Origin: an uncultured Eubacteriales bacterium
GTDB taxonomy: Bacteria > Bacillota > Clostridia > Christensenellales > CAG-917
Assembly: GCA_900550855.1 (NCBI GenBank)
Contig: URTQ01000003.1
Location: forward strand, 1 to 27,493
DNA length: 27,493 bases
Direction of reading: 5' to 3'
Shown here: positions 1-6,301 of the stretch, in pieces
Layout: every line of letters begins with the position of its first letter
Numbering within the stretch: the first letter of the stretch is position 1
Program-made: the position numbers and the translations under genes
The notes under the pieces: generated by a model
The model's database searches: none
The model's input: the letters and a program-made list of their open reading frames with translations, nothing else
Told to the model about the DNA's origin: nothing

Positions 1-308
1 CGTTCATCATTATCAATAATGATTTTTAAGTCCAAATTTTTAAAATATAAAGACAATTCATCTTGAATGTGCTCAAGAACTTCAATATACTCTGTTTCGT
101 CATCAAAGTTTTCTGAAAAGCGCCCTAATGCAAGTTCTAGATCCGACCAATAGGCAGGACTGCCAATTAATCCTTTCCGAAATCTTTCGATACCAGGTGT
201 TGGGTGTTCCATGTTTTTTGATAAATAAGCATCGAAGAAGTCGCTGTATTTCGTGCGAAAACCTAGATTCAAATCAAATCCATTGCCAATTAAAAAAGTA
301 GTTTTCAT
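1..308 (-). CDS. AbiH-like abortive-infection protein, N-terminal part (truncated by window edge)
   Basis: The reading frame starts at an ATG at 308 on the minus strand and stays open to base 1, giving about 102 residues. The N-terminus reads MKTTFLIGNGFDLNLGFRTK and continues with a YSDFF stretch. This LIGNGFDL...T.YSDF pattern is the hallmark of the AbiH family, first described as a lactococcal phage abortive-infection protein. A later WSDLELALG stretch fits the conserved W.dlE region of the family. A GGGAG SD lies about 15 bases upstream, slightly far. The gene is divergent from the AbiL-like operon at 578 and both sit in AT-rich DNA of the mobile element. The biochemical activity of AbiH is not well established. 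The C-terminal part lies outside the window, so integrity cannot be judged. Confidence 0.82.
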   Translation of the reverse strand, partial: MKTTFLIGNGFDLNLGFRTKYSDFFDAYLSKNMEHPTPGIERFRKGLIGSPAYWSDLELALGRFSENFDDETEYIEVLEHIQDELSLYFKNLDLKIIIDNDE

Positions 309-513
309 GTATTTCTATCATTTCTCCCTTCGTTAATAATCTTGTGGAATACAAATAAAGTGTGAATAATGGAATTTTTAAAATCACAGTTTATTACTAT
401 TATTATGCGCTTATTTAACTCTTCCGTCAATAGGGTTAGCTTAGAAATCTACGTTATAAAAATATTTTTTATAAATGTAAAATATTAAAAAATTGAATTT
501 TTTTCAAAAAATA

Positions 514-542
514 TTGATAAAATCGATATTTATGTATATACT
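514..542 (+). promoter_or_regulatory. Sigma-A-type promoter of the AbiL-like operon
   Basis: The -35 box TTGATA (514-519) and -10 box TATACT (537-542) are separated by exactly 17 bases. The predicted start is near 549, inside a palindrome that ends just before the SD. The region 309-513 is AT-rich and holds no gene. It must also contain the AbiH promoter on the other strand, for which I see no convincing boxes. Confidence 0.65.
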
Positions 543-547
543 TTATT

Positions 548-566
548 TGTGAGAAAAAATCTCACA
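548..566. repeat. Inverted repeat over the start site of the AbiL-like operon
   Basis: TGTGAG (548-553), a 7-base A-rich spacer and CTCACA (561-566) form a perfect 6-bp dyad. It lies between the -10 box and the AGGAGAG SD (566-572), touching the SD. It could be an operator covering the transcription start or a 5' hairpin that affects ribosome access. Confidence 0.6.
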
Positions 567-577
567 GGAGAGAAAGC

Positions 578-1846
578 ATGTTAAAAGAAATAACTATAAA
601 GAATTACAAGTCGTTTAACGATGAAGTTACGTTTAGCATGGAAGCAGATGTTGAGCGAGTGAGTGAACACCCTGATCATGTAGTTCAAATAGCCGATAAC
701 TCGTTATTAAAAGTTTCATCTGTATACGGTCCAAATGGTGGCGGAAAGTCGAATCTAATATCCGCATTGATGATTCCTATTGCCGTGCAATCAGCGCATT
801 CTAATTATTTAGGAACTGAATTGCCATGTATTTTTAGCGATTCAGACGATATAGAAGAAACGATTTATTTTGTCGATAAAGAATATGAAATAGGATATCA
901 TTTTGTTGTTAGGTATTCTATCGATATAGACGAGAATACCATTGACCCGTTATTGATTAGAAATTATCCGGGACAGGTTTCGCTTGACTTTATACAAGAA
1001 GATGTTTGTTATAGAAGGAACGGAGAAAATGAATATCATGTTCTTTGCGAAAGGAATGCAAATGGAGAAATAATTGGCAATGATTTTTTGCAATTGTTCG
1101 AAAATAAAGATTTTAAATTGGCAAAAAAAATGTCAATAGTAAAATATACCTATGACACTTTTGCCAACAATGATAGTCAAATTGCCGAACAATTTCTAAT
1201 AATTAAAAATCTTTTTCACCAACTTAACAGCATTGTGTTATTGCAAAATGCTCCCCGTATGGCGATATATCCAATTATTAGAATGCGTGTTAAAAAACAC
1301 ACGAACAAGCTTGTGCAATTACTAAACGAATTGGATATAAAAATTTCTTCCATACACGTTCATGATAAAAAGCCCGGTTTTATTTATTTTGAACGAAAAG
1401 TAAAGATAGACGGTAAAGTGATAGAAAAAGAGTTGCCATTATCTTGTGAATCAGAGGGAACGCAAAAAATATTTTGGTTTTTGGTTAGCACTTTAGAAAA
1501 CATGCAAGGGGGCAAGATTTTCTTATGTGACGACATGAATGCTTATTTGCATCCAAAGCTTTTTAAAGCATTCGTTAAATTATTCCAAGAGAACAAAACG
1601 AATTCTCAGCTTATATTCAACTCACATGATATTTTAAATATGAGTAATGAGTTGTTTAGAAGAGATGAAATTTGGTTTGCTTATCGTGATGATAATTACT
1701 CAACCAAACTCACTCCACTCTCAAATATTGTAAATTATAAAGGAGAGCAGGTAAGGAAAGATGCAATATATAGCAAGCAATATTTAGAAGGAAGATATGG
1801 CGCTGATCCGTTTATTTCAAGGGGGCTGAATTGGAATGAAAAATAA
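578..1846 (+). CDS. AbiLi/RloA-like AAA family ATPase
   Basis: This 422-residue protein belongs to the AAA15/AAA21 ABC-like ATPases related to OLD and RloA. It begins with the typical MLKEITIKNYKSF strand. The Walker A motif GPNGGGKS is at residues 51-58. An ABC-signature-like SEGTQKI is near residue 290. A Walker B-like stretch FLCDDMNAYLHP follows, and the H-switch FNSHD comes after it. The usual Walker B aspartate-glutamate pair (IDE) is here Asp-Asp. The start is fixed by an AGGAGAG SD six bases upstream. Its stop overlaps the start of the RloB-like gene by 11 bases, implying translational coupling. The pair matches the known AbiLi/AbiLii and RloA/RloB two-gene organisation. A sensor or effector role in phage defence is inferred from the family, not shown here. 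Confidence 0.85.
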   Translation: MLKEITIKNYKSFNDEVTFSMEADVERVSEHPDHVVQIADNSLLKVSSVYGPNGGGKSNLISALMIPIAVQSAHSNYLGTELPCIFSDSDDIEETIYFVDKEYEIGYHFVVRYSIDIDENTIDPLLIRNYPGQVSLDFIQEDVCYRRNGENEYHVLCERNANGEIIGNDFLQLFENKDFKLAKKMSIVKYTYDTFANNDSQIAEQFLIIKNLFHQLNSIVLLQNAPRMAIYPIIRMRVKKHTNKLVQLLNELDIKISSIHVHDKKPGFIYFERKVKIDGKVIEKELPLSCESEGTQKIFWFLVSTLENMQGGKIFLCDDMNAYLHPKLFKAFVKLFQENKTNSQLIFNSHDILNMSNELFRRDEIWFAYRDDNYSTKLTPLSNIVNYKGEQVRKDAIYSKQYLEGRYGADPFISRGLNWNEK

Positions 1847-2543
1847 ATATCTGCCAAAAGGAAGGTCTGCTCTTCCTAAAGAATTACTTCAATTTGGACG
1901 TCACCTTGTATATTCGGAAGGCACAGAAACAGAACCGAATTATGTTGACAACATAAAAAGATGTATTGCTAAAAAATATAACTGTCGTCAAAACGATATA
2001 GAACTTGTCCCGACTGCAAAAGAAGAAAAATCCTATAACACTATGTCATTAGTTAGGTTTGCGATTAATGATGTTGATAGAAGGGTCAAACAAGGAGAAC
2101 ACATAAATGGTGTTTGGATTATGTTTGATAAAGATGATTTCCCCGACTTTATGCAAGCTCATAATACCATTCTACAAATGAACGATTCCACAAGTTATAA
2201 TGATGAGGGCTTCAGGTATAACACAAAAACAGGCATAGCATGGCATTCTTGTTGGTCTAATGAAAGTTTTGAATTATGGTTGTGTTTATATTTTAGTTAT
2301 TATAGTAGTGCAAATACAAGAAAAGATTATATAACTCATTTGGAGAAGAATACAGCGTTAAAAGATATCGGGTTCAAATACAAGAAAAATCAAAATAATA
2401 TTCATGATATCATAGTCGAGAATGGGGGATCACTCGAGTTCGCTATTAAAAACGCTAAAAAATTGGAAAAACAAAACGGACAAAACAATCCTTCAACGGG
2501 TGTGTATTTATTTGCTGAATACTTTATGCCATATATGAATTGA
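1836..2543 (+). CDS. AbiLii/RloB-like protein
   Basis: This 235-residue protein carries the features of the RloB domain family. Near the N-terminus is VYSEGTETEPNY (E28 in the EG..TE motif). An acidic motif IMFDKDDF (D98, D100, D101) follows. The conserved SNESFELWLCLYF segment is at residues 141-153. The early Glu plus a later DxD/DxDD cluster resembles a Toprim-like nuclease fold, which is inference. The ATG overlaps the end of the ATPase gene, so the two proteins are probably made together and may form a complex. The family partners an ATPase in AbiL and in R-linked (Rlo) defence loci. The gene ends with TGA before a hairpin-rich intergenic region shared with the convergent Rep operon. Confidence 0.85.
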   Translation: MKNKYLPKGRSALPKELLQFGRHLVYSEGTETEPNYVDNIKRCIAKKYNCRQNDIELVPTAKEEKSYNTMSLVRFAINDVDRRVKQGEHINGVWIMFDKDDFPDFMQAHNTILQMNDSTSYNDEGFRYNTKTGIAWHSCWSNESFELWLCLYFSYYSSANTRKDYITHLEKNTALKDIGFKYKKNQNNIHDIIVENGGSLEFAIKNAKKLEKQNGQNNPSTGVYLFAEYFMPYMN

Positions 2544-2556
2544 TTTGTCCATTAGA

Positions 2557-2609
2557 CGTGTCCTTGTCTTGAACAAGTGGCACGCTGGCGCGTGCCAGAC
2601 AAGGACACG
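2557..2609. repeat. Bulged long hairpin between AbiL operon and Rep gene
   Basis: CGTGTCCTTGTC (2557-2568) pairs perfectly with GACAAGGACACG (2598-2609). Inside it, TGGCACGC (2578-2585) pairs with GCGTGCCA (2590-2597) around a TGGC loop. The two stems are contiguous on the 3' side and separated by a 9-base bulge on the 5' side. The result is a 20-bp stem with one bulge. No T-run follows, so it is not a simple terminator. It lies downstream of both convergent transcription units, next to the HUH Rep gene, and could be a replication nick site or plasmid-style structure. Confidence 0.75.
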
Positions 2610-2650
2610 CAAAACAAACAAAACAGGCTAACTTTTCGAGGCAAACGGAG

Positions 2651-2690
2651 AGGGGCTGTTCGCGCTAAACCGCTTGGCGAAGCAGCCCCT
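2651..2690. repeat. Second GC-rich hairpin between AbiL operon and Rep gene
   Basis: AGGGGCTG (2651-2658) plus TTCGC (2659-2663) pairs with GCGAA (2677-2681) plus CAGCCCCT (2683-2690), with one unpaired G. The GC-rich hairpin stands out against its AT-rich surroundings. A T-run lies about 13 bases downstream on the plus strand, too far for a standard terminator. Its role is unknown; it may act in transcription blocking or in replication. Confidence 0.6.
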
Positions 2691-2732
2691 TTCTCATACC
2701 GTTTTTTGCTCATCGAAAAAGTGTTGCGCCTT

Positions 2733-3503
2733 TTATTTTTTTATTGCCTTTTGCGTGAGCCTTTGTATCAACGCATCGTCGTCGAGTGTGCCGAGAATCT
2801 CACCTTCGTCGTACAATGTTGCATTATCAAACAGAAGCAATTTTTGCGACCATAACCCCATTTCGGTCACTACATCGTCATCCGAAATATCTGCGGTTAT
2901 GTAAGACGGTAATTCTCGCGAATAGGTGATTTTCTCACCAGATTTCGCTAAATACTTTAATAGATATTGCAGGATGCCGTTGTATAGTTGCTTTATAGAT
3001 TGGTCTATGCTCTCAAAGTCGCTTCTTCCGAAACGCTGGTTAAAATATGTGTTTTGTATTGTTAAACGCATCCTTTTGCTTCTTGTGTCATAATCGTATT
3101 TTTCAAACAAATCGCCGACCATTGCATCTTGCGGCACAAATATCAGCGCATGGAAATGCAATCTATCCCTTTCGCTTCTTTCCCAAGCTCCCATATATTT
3201 CCAACCTTTACGGCTGTGCAATTTTGCTAGCGAAGACGACAATCCCTTCTTGAAAGTATGCTCAGTGTGCTTTGCACTGTCATACGTAAACGTTGCAAAA
3301 TAATTGAATCTGTTTAAATATGCTTTGCGTACAAAGCGGATTTTCCGTATGAGCAAATTGCGCTTATCAAGTGCTTTTCTTTCCTCATCTGTGTATTGTT
3401 TTGGCACAACCGATTTGCGCTTTTTATTTTCGGATTTGGTTTTCGGAATGGCGATAAAATGATTGCCGTCACTATATATTTTTGCACGTTCAATCATTGG
3501 CAT
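2733..3503 (-). CDS. HUH-type rolling-circle replication initiator (Rep)
   Basis: The 256-residue protein has the three motifs of HUH replication initiators in order. A hydrophobic strand FNYFATFTYD comes first (motif 1). RLHFHALIF with the His-Phe-His metal site follows (H116 and H118). The third is YLLKYLAK with the candidate nicking tyrosine and lysine near residues 180-184. Such proteins nick one DNA strand and attach to its 5' end to start rolling-circle replication of small plasmids and phages. I chose the ATG at 3503 because AAAGGA lies 5 bases upstream; ATG at 3509 or 3497 is also possible. The start overlaps the upstream 64-residue gene by 14 bases. Its presence suggests that the element replicates after excision or descends from a plasmid or phage. 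A relaxase role is not excluded. Confidence 0.75.
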   Translation of the reverse strand: MPMIERAKIYSDGNHFIAIPKTKSENKKRKSVVPKQYTDEERKALDKRNLLIRKIRFVRKAYLNRFNYFATFTYDSAKHTEHTFKKGLSSSLAKLHSRKGWKYMGAWERSERDRLHFHALIFVPQDAMVGDLFEKYDYDTRSKRMRLTIQNTYFNQRFGRSDFESIDQSIKQLYNGILQYLLKYLAKSGEKITYSRELPSYITADISDDDVVTEMGLWSQKLLLFDNATLYDEGEILGTLDDDALIQRLTQKAIKK

Positions 3504-3684
3504 CACCATCCTTTGCTGTTAAAGGGGATTGCTTTTCGTTGAGGTGCTCACGAGCAAAGAAAACCAAATTATTAATAAATATATCATATTCTTGTTTTTG
3601 CATATTTTTTACAGACGGAGCACCAGTTGTGAGTATCGTTAATTTTGGTTTCGTTCTACAGTTTGGAGTTTTGCAATTCTCCAT
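3490..3684 (-). CDS. Small hypothetical protein of the Rep operon
   Basis: The 64-residue protein starts MENCKTPNCRTK and ends in a charged tail. I do not recognise it. The ATG at 3684 has an excellent SD, GGAGG with an 8-base spacer; earlier in-frame GTG and ATG codons overlap that SD. It lies between the helix-turn-helix gene (33 bases upstream) and Rep (14-base overlap), so it is almost certainly co-transcribed and probably translationally coupled to Rep. It has two N-terminal cysteines and no membrane segment. Small proteins in this position often regulate replication or excision, but nothing here proves it. Confidence 0.6.
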   Translation of the reverse strand: MENCKTPNCRTKPKLTILTTGAPSVKNMQKQEYDIFINNLVFFAREHLNEKQSPLTAKDGDAND

Positions 3685-3717
3685 AAACATCACCTCCTTC
3701 GAGAAGTCGCAAAATCA

Positions 3718-4011
3718 TCAAAGTGTAGTCGACAAATATTGATACAGCATTTTTGTTAAGCGCGTTATATGTTCTCTCGAATAACACCACTTGTTTGAAA
3801 GACTTTCTTGAGTATTGTTTTCGACAAACAAAGACGTATATAAATCGTAAAGTCTTATGGGCGCATTTTGCATTGCGACATTGTAGCGTTCAACCATATC
3901 GACAACTTTGTTATTGCCGACAAGTTCAGAAACGTCATCAAGTCGTTTTTTGCGCGCGAAATAATAACGGATTTCATTCAAATCCTTTCGTACTGCTTGA
4001 ATCGTCATCAT
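3718..4011 (-). CDS. Small helix-turn-helix / sigma-region-4-like protein
   Basis: The 97-residue protein is mainly helical. Its C-terminus (SLSNKWCYSREHITRLTKML) fits the recognition helix-turn-helix seen in sigma-70 region 4-like and phage ArpU/RinA-like regulators. The SD GGAGG lies 6 bases before the ATG at 4011 (9 before the next ATG). This SD overlaps an inverted repeat, and the gene is preceded by a long leader with an attenuator-like hairpin. It is the first gene of the minus-strand operon leading to Rep. A role as transcriptional regulator of the element is an inference from fold and position. Confidence 0.65.
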   Translation of the reverse strand: MMTIQAVRKDLNEIRYYFARKKRLDDVSELVGNNKVVDMVERYNVAMQNAPIRLYDLYTSLFVENNTQESLSNKWCYSREHITRLTKMLYQYLSTTL

Positions 4012-4162
4012 ATTCTACCTCCTTGGAATGTATTTTTTTGTTCCGAGGGAGTCGAGAATATAAAAAACCGTGGCTAACCAGGAAAATTTCGATTCTCTCG
4101 AAACTTTGCCTGATAGCCACGGTCAACCTTTGTTTTTTAGGTCGTGGTGGTGCGATTTGCAT
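3974..4162 (-). CDS. Possible leader peptide ORF of the Rep operon
   Basis: An open frame from ATG 4162 begins MQIAPPRPKKQRLTVAIRQ and runs through the large hairpin at 4068-4122. It ends inside the start of the helix-turn-helix gene. It has only a weak SD (AAGAG). Its position, between a strong promoter and the regulated gene and crossing a terminator-like hairpin, is what a translated attenuation leader would look like. A chance ORF is equally possible. Confidence 0.3.
   Translation of the reverse strand: MQIAPPRPKKQRLTVAIRQSFERIEIFLVSHGFLYSRLPRNKKIHSKEVEYDDDSSSTKGFE
4021..4048 (-). promoter_or_regulatory. Inverted repeat covering part of the SD of the helix-turn-helix gene
   Basis: On the minus strand CCTCGGAA (4048-4041) can pair with TTCCAAGG (4028-4021) with one wobble pair. 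The AAGG end of this arm is the first half of the AAGGAGG SD. The hairpin loop is A-rich. It could reduce translation of the first gene of the Rep operon. Confidence 0.4.
4062..4122 (-). terminator. Attenuator-like terminator in the leader of the Rep operon
   Basis: CCGTGGCTA (4068-4076) pairs perfectly with TAGCCACGG (4114-4122), and further imperfect pairing continues inward to TCGA/TCGA. The stem is about 25 bp around a short loop. On the minus strand the stem is followed by six T residues (A 4062-4067 on plus). It lies about 120 bases into the transcript from the promoter at 4250-4278 and before the first gene, so it would stop most transcripts unless relieved. Confidence 0.65.
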
Positions 4163-4249
4163 CGTCACTCTTAAACCACAACAATCTCATTTTTTATTAG
4201 GTCTTATTTCTACTATCAGATCCGTATCACCGTGTTCTGTTGTGATGCC

Positions 4250-4278
4250 ATTATACGATGTGCATAAATCATTGTCAA
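4250..4278 (-). promoter_or_regulatory. Consensus promoter of the Rep operon
   Basis: On the minus strand TTGACA (4278-4273) and TATAAT (4255-4250) are perfect consensus boxes separated by 17 bases. Transcription would start near 4243, leaving a leader of about 230 bases before the first gene. This is the strongest-looking promoter in the left element. Confidence 0.8.
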
Positions 4279-4600
4279 CGACAAAACAGCAAGAAAAACA
4301 TTCTCGTCACATAGACATCACATTTAGTATTTGTCGAATATTTTTTACGCTTCACTTGTGAAGCAAAACGTTTGCATATATGTGGTTTTATAAAATGGAA
4401 ATTGTTGATAACATCATTTCATCAAACACAAAATACGATTTTCTTTCTTCGGGAAAGTGTATCGGAAACCCCTTGCGGTAAAGGAGAAAAACAATGTAAA
4501 AAACCATTTAACAAAAAGATTATGCGCATTCTTTTTCTTGTTTCCTTGACCGACTGCGGATTTTCCGATGTTTTCATTCCCCGTCGAAAGACAAATCAAA
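4279..4600. other. Non-coding region upstream of the serine recombinase
   Basis: I see no credible gene here. A perfect palindrome GCTTCAC-TT-GTGAAGC lies at 4349-4364 and the sequence GCAAAACGTTTGC follows at once, so this may be an operator or recombinase-binding region. No clear plus-strand promoter for the recombinase was found. A short open frame at 4372-4608 lacks an SD and looks accidental. Confidence 0.4.
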
Positions 4601-4614
4601 GGAGGTAAAACAAA

Positions 4615-6174
4615 ATGAAAACGGCAGTTATATACGCGAGATATTCGAGCGATAGCCAAACAGAACAATCAATCGAAGGACAATTGAGAGTGTGCCACGA
4701 ATATGCAAAACAACACGACACGGTGATACTGGATGCATACATCGATAGAGCGATGACAGGTACAAACGACAATCGACCTGCATTTCAAAAAATGATACGT
4801 GATAGTGAAAAACAGCATTGGGATTATGTCATCGTGTACAAATTAGACAGATTTGCAAGAAATAAATATGAGTCGGTTATCAACAAAAAGCGATTGCAAG
4901 ACAACAACGTTAAATTGATGTCGGCAATGGAAAACCTTACAGACACGCCCGAAGGACGTATGATGGAATGTTTTCTCGAAGGTATGAATCAATATTTTTC
5001 CGAAGAACTTATGCAAAAAGTCAGACGCGGGCTCAATGAGAGTTGGCTAAAAGGCAAAGCAACGGGCGGAAGAAAAGTCTTTGGATATGACGTAGTCAAT
5101 CAAAAATATGTAATAAACGAAAAGGAGGCTGCCACAATTATAGAGATATTTACTAAATATTCGCAAGGATATACGGCAGAAGAAATCGCAAAGTCATTGC
5201 AAGAGCGCGGAATCAAATATCACGACGAAAAGTATTTGAGCAATCGAACGATTTTCAAGTTGTTGCATAAACTCAAATACACCGGCAAGGTTGAACACGG
5301 CGGAATTGTATATGACAAAGTATATCCGCAAATAATATCAGACGAATTGTGGCGAAAGGTAGAAATGATACATCAACAAAATAAAATTGCACCAAGTAGC
5401 AAAAAAGCAGTTTATGAATATATACTCACCGGCAAATTGGTATGCGGTGTCTGTAAAAAGAAAATGAGTGGCGCAAGCGGTTCGAGCAAAGCTAAACGTG
5501 TGCATTATTACTATGTTTGCAATTCGCATAAAAAGGGCGAAAAATGCACAACAACTTCGGTACAAAAAGATTACATAGAAGATTTGGTTATAAACTCGAC
5601 TATGGCATTTTTATCCGACGATGAAACCGTTACGAGAATCGCAAATTCGGTTTACACAGTTCTTGAAAAAGAAACGAAAGACAATTCTTCGCTCAAATTG
5701 CTTGAAAACAAAAAAGCACAAGCGCAAAAGTCCGCAGGCAATATCATCAAAGCGATAGAAGAAGGTATTATTACCGAACAAACAAAAACAAGACTGAAAG
5801 AACTTGAGATGCAAATCAATAAATATGATTTTGAGATTGATAAAGAAAAGCAAAAAACACATCAATACCTCTCACGTGAACAAATCAAAAACTACATATC
5901 GTCGAAATTCAATGCGAACTCAATCGATTTGCAATTTAGGAAAATGATAGTCAATACTTTCATTCGAGAAATACTTTTCTTTGAAGATAAATTGATTATC
6001 ACATACAATTTTGCACCGCCGACAGAAACAGTTGCTATCGATACAAAAGCAACTATCGAAATAGAAAAGCAGAGCGAATCTGCTTTTTCTTTTTATCAAA
6101 ACTATTCGTCCATTTTATCCAAAGGTGCGCCAAAAAAGAACGCAAAAGCGTTCTTTTTTTATGTCGTGTGTTGA
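4615..6174 (+). CDS. Large serine recombinase / integrase
   Basis: The 519-residue protein begins with the resolvase domain. YARYSSDSQ holds the catalytic serine (Ser11 of the R-x-S motif) and DRFAR is at 78-82. The Recombinase domain follows, with GYDVVNQKYVI near 158-167. Then come a zinc ribbon with C277, C280, C302 and C311, and a coiled coil near 350-410. These are the parts of a full-length large serine integrase, which joins attP and attB by double-strand exchange. GGAGG sits 9 bases before the ATG. The last residues (KKNAKAFFFYVVC) are encoded by a terminator hairpin, so the C-terminus may have been altered by integration or drift. Its 3' end points to the host ABC-F gene, so the element boundary is probably just downstream. 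Confidence 0.93.
   Translation: MKTAVIYARYSSDSQTEQSIEGQLRVCHEYAKQHDTVILDAYIDRAMTGTNDNRPAFQKMIRDSEKQHWDYVIVYKLDRFARNKYESVINKKRLQDNNVKLMSAMENLTDTPEGRMMECFLEGMNQYFSEELMQKVRRGLNESWLKGKATGGRKVFGYDVVNQKYVINEKEAATIIEIFTKYSQGYTAEEIAKSLQERGIKYHDEKYLSNRTIFKLLHKLKYTGKVEHGGIVYDKVYPQIISDELWRKVEMIHQQNKIAPSSKKAVYEYILTGKLVCGVCKKKMSGASGSSKAKRVHYYYVCNSHKKGEKCTTTSVQKDYIEDLVINSTMAFLSDDETVTRIANSVYTVLEKETKDNSSLKLLENKKAQAQKSAGNIIKAIEEGIITEQTKTRLKELEMQINKYDFEIDKEKQKTHQYLSREQIKNYISSKFNANSIDLQFRKMIVNTFIREILFFEDKLIITYNFAPPTETVAIDTKATIEIEKQSESAFSFYQNYSSILSKGAPKKNAKAFFFYVVC
6132..6160 (+). terminator. Terminator inside the 3' end of the recombinase gene
   Basis: GAACGC (6138-6143), loop AAAA and GCGTTC (6148-6153) are followed by seven T residues and flanked by A-T pairs. 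It is a strong intrinsic terminator, yet it lies before the recombinase stop codon at 6172-6174. Confidence 0.75.
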
Positions 6175-6190
6175 GAAACTTGTACACCTG

Positions 6191-6220
6191 CCGCACGGTT
6201 GTGCGGCGGCACGTTGTGCC
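6191..6220. repeat. Two tandem hairpins at the element-host junction
   Basis: CCGCAC-GGTT-GTGCGG (6191-6206) is followed by GGCAC-GTT-GTGCC (6208-6220). No T-run follows, so they are not terminators. They fall where base composition shifts from AT-rich to host-like, between the recombinase and ABC-F genes. They are candidates for part of the attachment site. Confidence 0.55.
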
Positions 6221-6301
6221 ATTTTCCATTGTTTTATAGCGATATTTTCGATTTTGGCGGATTTTATGGACTTAATTTGCAAAATAGGATAAAATCAAAG
6301 T

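Noticed and set aside
2577..2855. 92-codon plus-strand ORF downstream of the AbiL operon
   Set aside because: It reads through both hairpins and the antisense of the Rep gene end; no SD.
4372..4608. 78-codon plus-strand ORF before the recombinase
   Set aside because: No SD, no domain, and it overlaps palindromic upstream DNA and the recombinase SD; probably accidental.
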